64,000 nt of DNA, taken from NCBI RefSeq assembly GCF_004795015.1, contig NZ_SSBI01000025.1, forward strand, positions 1 through 64,000, given 5' to 3'. Each line of letters begins with the position of its first letter. Within the stretch, counting starts at the first letter, position 1. The position numbers and the translations under genes were made by a program. Positions 57,334-64,000 of the stretch are shown here, piece after piece. The DNA comes from Streptomyces sp. A1277. Lineage in GTDB: Bacteria; Actinomycetota; Actinomycetes; Streptomycetales; Streptomycetaceae. The notes under the pieces were generated by a model, which worked only from the letters and a program-made list of their open reading frames with translations, had not been told where the DNA came from and did no database searches.

Positions 57334-58485
57334 GTGACGTTCCCGGTAGTCGGCATGGTCGGTGGCGGTCAGCTCGCCCGTATGACCCACGAGGCGGGCA
57401 TCCCCCTCGGCATCAAGTTCAAGCTCCTCAGCGACACCGCTCAGGACTCCGCGGCCCAGGTGGTGGGCGAGGTCGTCGTCGGCGACTATCGCGACCTGGA
57501 GACGCTGAGGGCCTTCGCGCGCGGCTGTGACGTGATCACCTTCGATCACGAGCACGTGCCGACCGAGCACCTGAGGGCCCTGGAGGCGGACGGCATCCCC
57601 GTACGCCCCGGCCCCGACGCTCTGGTGCACGCCCAGGACAAGGGGGTGATGCGCGCGAAGCTCACCGAGATCGGCGCGCCCTGCCCCCGCCACCGCATCG
57701 TGGAGGACCCGGCCGACGCCGCGGCCTTCGCCGAGGAGGCGGGAGGCTTCCCGGTCATCCTCAAGACCGTGCGCGGCGGCTACGACGGCAAGGGCGTCTG
57801 GGTGGTCCGCTCCGAGGCGGACGCGGCCGAGCCCTTCCGGGCCGGTGTCCCGGTCCTCGCGGAGGAGAAGGTCGACTTCGTACGGGAGCTGGCGGCCAAC
57901 ATCGTCCGCTCGCCGCACGGCCAGGCCGTCGCCTACCCGGTCGTCGAGTCCGTCCAGGTCGACGGCGTCTGCGACACGGTCATCGCCCCCGCCCCCGAGC
58001 TGGACGAGGCGCTGGCGGGCGAGGCCCAGCAGCTCGCGCTGCGCATCGCGTCCGAGCTGGGCGTGGTCGGCCACCTCGCGGTCGAGCTGTTCGAGACCCG
58101 TCGCGACGACGGGACCCCCGGCATTCTCGTCAACGAGCTGGCGATGCGCCCGCACAACTCCGGGCACTGGACCATGGACGGCGCGATCACCTCGCAGTTC
58201 GCCAACCACGTCCGGGCGGTCCTCGACCTCCCGCTCGGCGACCCGCGCCCCCGCGCCCCCTGGACGGTCATGTGCAACGTCCTGGGCGGCGACTACCCGG
58301 ACATGTACCAGGGCTACCTGCACTGCATGGCCCGCGACCCGCAGCTCAAGATCCACATGTACGGCAAGGACGTGAAGCCCGGCCGCAAGGTCGGCCACGT
58401 CAACACCTACGGCGACGATCTGGCGGACGTGCGGGAGCGCGCCCGGCACGCGGCCGACTACCTGCGAGGAACGATCACCGAATGA
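57334..58485 (+). CDS. purK: N5-carboxyaminoimidazole ribonucleotide synthase
   Basis: A 383-residue ATP-grasp enzyme. N-terminal VGMVGGGQLARMTHEAGIPL, the ATP-grasp core (GFPVILKTVRGGYDGKGVWVV near 132-152) and VNELAMRPHNSGHWT (Mg/ATP site, near 266-280). It makes N5-CAIR from AIR, bicarbonate and ATP in purine synthesis. GTG 57334 follows GGAGGC. The ATG of purE overlaps its stop. Confidence 0.95.
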   Translation: MTFPVVGMVGGGQLARMTHEAGIPLGIKFKLLSDTAQDSAAQVVGEVVVGDYRDLETLRAFARGCDVITFDHEHVPTEHLRALEADGIPVRPGPDALVHAQDKGVMRAKLTEIGAPCPRHRIVEDPADAAAFAEEAGGFPVILKTVRGGYDGKGVWVVRSEADAAEPFRAGVPVLAEEKVDFVRELAANIVRSPHGQAVAYPVVESVQVDGVCDTVIAPAPELDEALAGEAQQLALRIASELGVVGHLAVELFETRRDDGTPGILVNELAMRPHNSGHWTMDGAITSQFANHVRAVLDLPLGDPRPRAPWTVMCNVLGGDYPDMYQGYLHCMARDPQLKIHMYGKDVKPGRKVGHVNTYGDDLADVRERARHAADYLRGTITE

Positions 58486-59021
58486 CCTCCCCCGCCTCCG
58501 CCGCACCGCTCGTCGGCATCGTCATGGGCTCGGACTCCGACTGGCCCGTCATGGAAGCGGCGGCCAAGGCCCTCGACGAGTTCGAGATCCCGTACGAGGT
58601 CGACGTCGTCTCCGCCCACCGCATGCCGCGCGAGATGATCGCGTACGGCGAGAACGCGGCGGGCCGCGGCCTCAAAGCGATCATCGCGGGCGCGGGCGGC
58701 GCCGCCCACCTGCCCGGCATGCTCGCCTCGGTCACCCCGCTGCCCGTCATCGGCGTCCCCGTCCCGCTGAAGTACCTGGACGGCATGGACAGCCTCATGT
58801 CCATCGTCCAGATGCCCGCCGGCATCCCCGTCGCCACCGTCTCCATCGCGGGCGCCCGCAACGCGGGCCTGCTGGCCGTCCGCATCCTCGCCGCGCACGA
58901 CGGCGAGCTGCAGCGCCGGATGACGGACTTCCTGGGCGACCTGAACGACCAGGCGACCGAGAAGGGCAAGCGGCTGCGCCAGAAGGCCGCGGGCGCGGAG
59001 TCCTTCGGCTTCGGGAAGTAG
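58482..59021 (+). CDS. purE: N5-carboxyaminoimidazole ribonucleotide mutase
   Basis: A 179-residue PurE (class I): VGIVMGSDSDWPVM near 11-24 with the catalytic loop, VVSAHRMPREM with the catalytic histidine near 47, and AGAGGAAHLPGM. It converts N5-CAIR to CAIR, the step after PurK. Overlaps purK by four bases (ATGA). Confidence 0.96.
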   Translation: MTSPASAAPLVGIVMGSDSDWPVMEAAAKALDEFEIPYEVDVVSAHRMPREMIAYGENAAGRGLKAIIAGAGGAAHLPGMLASVTPLPVIGVPVPLKYLDGMDSLMSIVQMPAGIPVATVSIAGARNAGLLAVRILAAHDGELQRRMTDFLGDLNDQATEKGKRLRQKAAGAESFGFGK

Positions 59022-59026
59022 GGACG

Positions 59027-60223
59027 ATGACGGACCGACTGGACCGGGCCCGGGAACTCCTCGCCGAGTACCCCGTGGCCGACGGCCACAACGACCTGCC
59101 GTGGGCGCTGCGCGAGCAGGTCGATTACGACCTGGCCGCGCGGGACATCGCCACCGACCAGTCGGCCCACCTGCACACCGACATCCCCCGGCTGCGCGCA
59201 GGGGGCGTCGGCGCCCAGTTCTGGTCCGTCTACGTACGGTCCGACCTGGCGGGCGACGCCGCCGTCAGCGCCACCCTGGAACAGATCGACGCCGTCGCCG
59301 AACTCCTCGACCGCTACCCCGCCGACCTGCGCCGCGCCCTGACCGCCGACGACATGGAGGCGGCCCGCGCCGAGGGCCGCATCGCCTCCCTGATGGGCGC
59401 CGAGGGCGGCCACTCCATCGACAACTCGCTGGGCACCCTGCGCGGCCTGTACGCGCTGGGCGTCCGCTACATGACGCTCACCCACAACGACAACATCGCC
59501 TGGGCGGACTCGGCCACCGACGAGCCCGGCGTCGGCGGCCTCTCGCCGTTCGGCCACGAGGTCGTACGGGAGATGAACCGCACCGGCATGCTGGTCGACC
59601 TCAGCCACGTCGCTGCGACGACCATGCGCGACGCGCTCGCCACCTCCACCGCCCCGGTGATGTTCTCGCACTCCTCGTCCCGGGCCGTCTGCGACCACCC
59701 GCGCAACATCCCCGACGACGTCCTCGCGCAGCTCCCGGCCAACGGCGGCATCGCCATGGCCACCTTCGTACCGAAGTTCGTCCTGCCGGAGGCCGTCGCC
59801 TGGACGCACGCCGCCGACGAGAACCTGCGCGCGAACGGGCTGCACCACCTGGACACCACCGAGCGCGCGATGAAGGCGCACGCCGCGTTCGAGGCGGCCA
59901 ACCCCCGCCCGAAGGCGACCGTGGCCACCATCGCCGACCACCTCGACCACATGCGCGAGGTCGCCGGCATCGACCACATCGGCATCGGCGGCGACTACGA
60001 CGGCACCGCGTTCCTGCCCCAGGGCCTGGAGAGCGTCGCCGGCTACCCGAACCTGATCGCGGAGCTGCTGCGCCGCAACTGGTCCGCCGCCGACCTGGCC
60101 AAGCTCACCTGGCAGAACGCGGTACGGGTGCTGCGCGCCGCCGAGGACGTGGCACGGGACCTGCGCACGCGCCGCGGCCCGTCGCACGCCACGATCGAAC
60201 AGCTGGACGCCCCGGCGGCCTGA
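59027..60223 (+). CDS. Membrane dipeptidase (M19 renal dipeptidase family)
   Basis: A 398-residue zinc amidohydrolase: metal site VADGHNDLPW (His21 and Asp23), GAEGGHSIDNS, SHVAAT, SHSSSRAVCDHPRNIPDD and GIGGDYDGTAFL. It hydrolyses dipeptides, including D-containing ones in the family. No signal peptide is apparent, so it is probably cytoplasmic. It starts five bases after purE and likely belongs to the same transcript. Confidence 0.92.
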   Translation: MTDRLDRARELLAEYPVADGHNDLPWALREQVDYDLAARDIATDQSAHLHTDIPRLRAGGVGAQFWSVYVRSDLAGDAAVSATLEQIDAVAELLDRYPADLRRALTADDMEAARAEGRIASLMGAEGGHSIDNSLGTLRGLYALGVRYMTLTHNDNIAWADSATDEPGVGGLSPFGHEVVREMNRTGMLVDLSHVAATTMRDALATSTAPVMFSHSSSRAVCDHPRNIPDDVLAQLPANGGIAMATFVPKFVLPEAVAWTHAADENLRANGLHHLDTTERAMKAHAAFEAANPRPKATVATIADHLDHMREVAGIDHIGIGGDYDGTAFLPQGLESVAGYPNLIAELLRRNWSAADLAKLTWQNAVRVLRAAEDVARDLRTRRGPSHATIEQLDAPAA

Positions 60224-60238
60224 GCCACGGGGGCGTCC

Positions 60239-60607
60239 TCACGCTCCCTGACAGGCGCAGAGGCAGAACGGGTGCCCCGCCGGGTCGGCGTACACCCGGA
60301 AGGACCGCTCCCGGTCGTCCGCCTCCAGCACCGTCGCGCCCAGCGCCAGCACCTCGCGCTCCGCCGCGTCCAGGTCCGTCACGGTCAGGTCCAGGTGGAC
60401 CTGCTGCGAGGCGTCGGGGCGCGGCCACTTCGGCGGTACGAAGCCGGGCGCCGCCTGGAAGGCGAGCGAGGTGCCGGTGATCCCCGTGAGGTCCACCCAG
60501 TCCTCCTGCTGCTCGACCTCGCCGCCGAGCAGCGCGGCGTAGAAGTTCGCCAGGGCGACGGGGTCGGGGCAGTCCAGGACGACGGCACCCAGTGCGGCCA
60601 CAGCCAT
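60239..60607 (-). CDS. VOC (glyoxalase-like) superfamily protein
   Basis: A 122-residue protein of paired beta-alpha-beta-beta-beta modules: VVLDCPDPVALANFYAALLGG, then HLDLTVTDLDAAEREVLALGA and FRVYADPAGHPFCLC. The metal/ligand residues typical of glyoxalase I are only partly present, so a binding or dioxygenase-like role is possible. Convergent with the dipeptidase, 15 bases apart. Confidence 0.85.
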   Translation of the reverse strand: MAVAALGAVVLDCPDPVALANFYAALLGGEVEQQEDWVDLTGITGTSLAFQAAPGFVPPKWPRPDASQQVHLDLTVTDLDAAEREVLALGATVLEADDRERSFRVYADPAGHPFCLCACQGA

Positions 60608-60721
60608 GTTGCTTCTCCTCGGGCAGATTCGCGGGCAGATGACGGACAGGTGGTTACCGCTAAAGCCGCTAAACCGGTAACCATGACTGCATGCTGCCGC
60701 ACCGGAGGTACCGTCGCAACC

Positions 60722-61231
60722 ATGAATGAGAGGCAATCCGCACCCGGCGGGCTCGCGCTGGTGGAAGCGCTGGTCAACACCCTGGACGTCGAGACCGGTG
60801 CGGACACCCTCGACACGGCGGACGGGCGCGCCGCGTTCGCCCTCGCGGAACCGGACGTGCCGGCGGCCCGCACCCTGCGCGAGGCCCTGCGCGCGGCGTG
60901 CCTGGCCCACGCGGGACACCGCGAGGAGGGCGACTGCGACCTCGTACTGGACCGGCTGCTGGCCGATGCGCCCCTGCGCGTCACCGTGGACGCGGCGGGA
61001 GGGGCCGCGCTGCGCCCGGTGGAGGAGCCGCCCGGTCTCACGGCACGGATCGCGGCCGCCATCGCCGCCGCGTCGGCCGGCGGCACCTGGACCAGGCTCA
61101 AGGCGTGCGAGGCGGCGGACTGCCGGTGGGCGTACTACGACCGCAGCCCGGCGGGGCGCCGCCGGTGGTGCTCGATGTCGGTGTGCGGCGCCCGCGCGAA
61201 GATGCGTACGTACCGCGCGAAGCGCGGCTGA
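60722..61231 (+). CDS. CGNR zinc-finger domain protein (ABATE), probable regulator
   Basis: A 169-residue protein. The N-terminal ABATE-type helical domain (GLALVEALVNTLDVETGADTL) is followed by the C-terminal CGNR zinc finger (about 130-165) with cysteines CEAADCRW, WCSMSVCGAR; the last C-x-N-R is C-G-A-R. Such proteins are putative stress-linked transcription factors. Divergent from the VOC gene with a short promoter region containing CTAAAGCCGCTAAAC at 60660-60674, a direct repeat. Confidence 0.85.
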   Translation: MNERQSAPGGLALVEALVNTLDVETGADTLDTADGRAAFALAEPDVPAARTLREALRAACLAHAGHREEGDCDLVLDRLLADAPLRVTVDAAGGAALRPVEEPPGLTARIAAAIAAASAGGTWTRLKACEAADCRWAYYDRSPAGRRRWCSMSVCGARAKMRTYRAKRG

Positions 61232-61246
61232 GGACGGCGGAGCCGG

Positions 61247-62590
61247 TCAGGCTTTCGGGCGGCCCATGGCCCGATAGGTCCAGCCGGCCTCGCGCCACAC
61301 GACGGGGTCCAGCGCGTTGCGCCCGTCGAGGATGATCCGGTGGCCCGCCACCGCGCCGAGCGCCTCGGCGTCCAGCTCGCGGAATTCGCGCCACTCCGTC
61401 AGGTGCAGCACCACGTCGGCGCCGCGCACCGCGTCCAGGGCGCTGTCCGCGTAACCGAGGGTGGGGAAGAGGCGGCGGGCGTTCTCCATGCCCTTCGGGT
61501 CGAAGACGGTGACCTGGCCGCCCTGGAGGTGCACCTGCCCCGCGACGTTGAGCGCCGGCGAGTCGCGTACGTCGTCAGAGTCCGGCTTGAACGTGGCGCC
61601 CAGCACGGCGACCCGCTTGCCGAGGAAGGAGCCGCCGCCCACGGCCTCGCGGGCCAGCTCCACCATGTGGCCGCGGCGGCGCATGTTGATCGAGTCGACC
61701 TCGCGCAGGAACGTCAGCGCCTGGTCGGCGCCCAGCTCACCGGCGCGGGCCATGAACGCGCGGATGTCCTTGGGCAGGCAGCCGCCGCCGAAGCCGATGC
61801 CGGCCCGCAGGAACTTCTTCCCGATGCGCTCGTCGTGCCCGATCGCCTCGGCGAGCTTGGCCACGTCGCCGTCGGCGGCCTCGCAGACCTCGGCCATGGC
61901 GTTGATGAAGGAGATCTTGGTGGCGAGGAAGGAGTTGGCTGCGGTCTTCACCAGCTCGGCGGTCGGGAAGTCCGTCACGACGAACGGGGAGCCCTCGGCG
62001 ACCGGTACGGCGTACACCTCGCGCAGCAGCTTCTCGGCCCGCTCGCTCCTCGCACCGACGACGATCCGGTCCGGGTGCAGCGTGTCGTTCACGGCGAAGC
62101 CCTCGCGCAGGAACTCCGGGTTCCACGCCAGCTCCGCGTCGGCGCCCACGGGGGCCAGCTCGGCGAGGCGCTCGGCGAGCCGGGCCGCGGAGCCGACCGG
62201 CACGGTGGACTTGCCGACGACGAGGGCGGGCCGGGTCAGCAGCGGGGCGAGCGAGTCGAAGGCGCTCTCGACGTAGGACATGTCGCAGGCGTACTCGCCG
62301 TGCTTCTGCGGGGTGTTGGTGCAGACGAAGTGCACATCGCCGAACTCCGCCACCTCCTCCCAGGAGGTGGTGAACCGCAGCCGTCCGGTGGCGCCCTCGA
62401 TGCCGGCGACGTGCTTCTTCAGGAGCTCTTCCAGCCCGGGCTCGTACATCGGCACCCGGCCGGCCGACAGCATCTCGATCTTCTCGGGCACCACGTCGAG
62501 TCCAAGGACCTCGAATCCCAGTTCCGCCATGGCCGCGGCGTGCGTGGCGCCGAGATAGCCGGTACCGATCACAGTGATCCTGAGGGCCAT
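61247..62590 (-). CDS. UDP-glucose 6-dehydrogenase
   Basis: A 447-residue NAD-dependent enzyme oxidising UDP-glucose to UDP-glucuronate for surface polysaccharides. N-terminal ITVIGTGYLGATHAAAM, catalytic cysteine at residue 271 in GFGGGCLPKD, NPEFLREGFA, and the C-terminal domain ATFKPDSDDVRDSPAL. ATG 62590 follows AGGAG seven bases upstream. Other nucleotide-sugar dehydrogenases (UDP-ManNAc) share these motifs, so the sugar is likely but not proven. Confidence 0.9.
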   Translation of the reverse strand: MALRITVIGTGYLGATHAAAMAELGFEVLGLDVVPEKIEMLSAGRVPMYEPGLEELLKKHVAGIEGATGRLRFTTSWEEVAEFGDVHFVCTNTPQKHGEYACDMSYVESAFDSLAPLLTRPALVVGKSTVPVGSAARLAERLAELAPVGADAELAWNPEFLREGFAVNDTLHPDRIVVGARSERAEKLLREVYAVPVAEGSPFVVTDFPTAELVKTAANSFLATKISFINAMAEVCEAADGDVAKLAEAIGHDERIGKKFLRAGIGFGGGCLPKDIRAFMARAGELGADQALTFLREVDSINMRRRGHMVELAREAVGGGSFLGKRVAVLGATFKPDSDDVRDSPALNVAGQVHLQGGQVTVFDPKGMENARRLFPTLGYADSALDAVRGADVVLHLTEWREFRELDAEALGAVAGHRIILDGRNALDPVVWREAGWTYRAMGRPKA

Positions 62591-62659
62591 GTAGTGCTCC
62601 TGTGAGATGCGGACAGACATGCGGTGAATGAGCATAGTCCTGCCCCTGAAACCCCATTT

Positions 62660-62743
62660 CCGGCTGTCGCTCCGGCTGTCGCTCCGGCTGTCGCTCCGGC
62701 TGTCGCTCCGGCTGTCGCTCCGGCTGTCGCTCCGGCTGTCGCG
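62660..62743. repeat. 12-bp tandem repeat, seven copies
   Basis: CCGGCTGTCGCT is repeated seven times from 62660 (last unit ends CG). It lies in the intergenic region between the divergent UDP-glucose dehydrogenase and acyl-CoA dehydrogenase genes. Confidence 0.95.
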
Positions 62744-62801
62744 AAGCTCACGGCCCGAGCGCGTATGCCGGAGACGGGGCGGGCGCCTAAAATTGGGTTA
62801 C

Positions 62802-62815
62802 TTAACGGTAGTTAG
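62802..62815. promoter_or_regulatory. TTAAC-GGTA-GTTAG, possible operator/-10 of the acyl-CoA dehydrogenase gene
   Basis: An inverted repeat matching in 4 of 5 pairs, in an unusually AT-rich stretch 20 bases before the start. It may be a TetR-type site for a fatty-acid catabolic gene or the promoter -10 area. Confidence 0.3.
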
Positions 62816-62835
62816 CACCCTGGGGAGTGAGCGTC

Positions 62836-63993
62836 TTGGCGGGTTCGACCGATTTCGACCTGTACCGTCCGGCCGAGGAGCACGAGATGCTCCGTGAGAC
62901 GGTGCGTGCGCTCGCCGAGGCGAAGATCGCCCCGTTCGCGGCCGCGGTCGATGAGGAGGCCCGCTTCCCGCAGGAGGCGCTGGACGCCCTCACCGCCGCC
63001 GATCTGCACGCGGTCCACGTACCGGAGGAGTACGGCGGGGCAGGCGCCGACGCGCTCGCCACGGTCATCGTGATCGAGGAGGTGGCCCGCGCCTGCGTCT
63101 CCTCCTCCCTGATCCCGGCCGTGAACAAGCTCGGTTCCCTCCCGGTGATCCTGTCCGGCTCCGAGGCCCTGAAGAAGAAGTACCTGGGCCCGCTGGCCAA
63201 GGGCGACGGCATGTTCTCGTACTGCCTCTCCGAGCCGGACGCGGGCTCCGACGCCGCCGGCATGAAGACCCGCGCCGTGCGCGACGGCGACTCCTGGGTC
63301 CTCAACGGTGTGAAGCGCTGGATCACCAACGCGGGCGTCTCCGAGTACTACACGGTCATGGCCGTCACCGACCCGGCCAAGCGCTCCAAGGGCATCTCGG
63401 CCTTCGTCGTGGAGAAGTCCGACGAGGGCGTCTCCTTCGGCGCCCCGGAGAAGAAGCTCGGCATCAAGGGCTCCCCGACGCGCGAGGTCTACTTCGACAA
63501 CGTCCGCATCCCCGCCGACCGCATGATCGGCGAGGAGGGCACCGGCTTCGCCACCGCGATGAAGACCCTGGACCACACCCGCATCACCATCGCCGCCCAG
63601 GCCCTCGGCGTCGCCCAGGGCGCGCTGGACTACGCCAAGGGCTACGTCCAGGAGCGCAAGCAGTTCGGCAAGCCGATCGCCGACTTCCAGGGCGTGCAGT
63701 TCATGCTGGCCGACATGGCGATGAAGCTGGAGGCGGCCCGCCAGCTCACGTACTCGGCCGCCGCCAAGTCCGAGCGCGTCGACGCCGACCTCACGTTCTT
63801 CGGCGCCGCCGCCAAGTGCTTCGCCTCCGACGTCGCGATGGAGGTCACCACGGACGCGGTCCAGCTCCTCGGCGGCTACGGCTACACCCGGGACTACCCG
63901 GTGGAGCGGATGATGCGCGACGCCAAGATCACCCAGATCTACGAGGGCACGAACCAGGTCCAGCGCATCGTGATGGCGCGGAACCTGCCGTAG
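62836..63993 (+). CDS. Acyl-CoA dehydrogenase
   Basis: A 385-residue flavoenzyme for the first step of fatty-acid or branched-chain acyl-CoA oxidation. FAD/substrate motifs: YCLSEPDAGSDAAGM near 132-146, WITNAGVSEYYTV near 165-177, and the C-terminal LLGGYGYTRDYPVERMMRDAK with the catalytic glutamate at residue 370 (IYEGTNQ). Electron transfer is to ETF. TTG 62836 is preferred over GTG 62827: GGGAG lies nine bases before the TTG and abuts the GTG. The gene ends seven bases before the window does. Confidence 0.93.
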   Translation: MAGSTDFDLYRPAEEHEMLRETVRALAEAKIAPFAAAVDEEARFPQEALDALTAADLHAVHVPEEYGGAGADALATVIVIEEVARACVSSSLIPAVNKLGSLPVILSGSEALKKKYLGPLAKGDGMFSYCLSEPDAGSDAAGMKTRAVRDGDSWVLNGVKRWITNAGVSEYYTVMAVTDPAKRSKGISAFVVEKSDEGVSFGAPEKKLGIKGSPTREVYFDNVRIPADRMIGEEGTGFATAMKTLDHTRITIAAQALGVAQGALDYAKGYVQERKQFGKPIADFQGVQFMLADMAMKLEAARQLTYSAAAKSERVDADLTFFGAAAKCFASDVAMEVTTDAVQLLGGYGYTRDYPVERMMRDAKITQIYEGTNQVQRIVMARNLP

Positions 63994-64000
63994 CAGGGTT

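Noticed and set aside
62624..62815. Small PAVA-repeat frame over the 12-bp repeats
   Set aside because: It has no ribosome-binding site, exists only because the repeat is a multiple of three, and lies in a divergent promoter region.

Overview
The window is high-GC DNA from a Streptomyces-type actinomycete. The evidence is codon bias, GTG/TTG starts, a bldA-type tRNA-Leu(UAA), two Rpf-like secreted muralytic proteins with an upstream c-di-AMP (ydaO-type) riboswitch, a DivIC-like/enolase neighbourhood and a CYP107-like P450. From memory, the gene order follows the S. coelicolor core chromosome around SCO3101 to SCO3051 in reverse. That correspondence is recalled, not computed.

Layout. 1-907: the tail of an IS110-type element abuts a decapitated family-2 glycosyltransferase, followed by a GtrA membrane protein. 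1044-13804: core genes: SurA-like lipoprotein, MazG, P450, two Rpf/LysM proteins, enolase, DivIC-like protein, DUF501, Ppx/GppA, a type II NADH dehydrogenase under probable Rex control, and a cyclopropane-fatty-acid-synthase-like methyltransferase. 13871-17233: a MacB/FtsX-type ABC exporter pair. 17456-26760: a probably accessory sugar locus (LacI regulator, family-5 binding protein, two permeases, two ATPases, GH2 beta-mannosidase) organised like manno-oligosaccharide uptake systems. 27020-27105: bldA. 27306-35876: mixed housekeeping genes (DUF4259, Bax inhibitor-like protein, thiolase, SGNH hydrolase, cystathionine beta-synthase, SDR), with a structured, minisatellite-bearing intergenic region before the SDR.

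36579-45510: an RpiR regulator, a four-gene roadblock/LC7 operon (one member carries the only in-frame TTA codon I found, so it should depend on bldA) and the histidine-utilisation operon hutU - M20 amidohydrolase - hutF - hutI. 45628-48065: a SigB/F/G-type sigma factor with divergent STAS antagonist and ATP-binding anti-sigma genes. 48233-52515: a four-gene surface-protein operon with sortase signals, a WxL-interacting-protein-like anchor and three copies of one unrecognised two-cysteine domain. I consider this the best candidate for an undescribed system. 52592-63993: POT peptide transporter, two-component pair, second GtrA protein, purK-purE, dipeptidase, VOC protein, CGNR regulator, UDP-glucose dehydrogenase and acyl-CoA dehydrogenase.

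Convergent gene pairs are separated by strong hairpin terminators or by a 22-bp dispersed repeat. Several tandem repeats (12, 33 and 46 bp) mark sites of local DNA instability. No CRISPR array, rRNA or complete insertion sequence is present.
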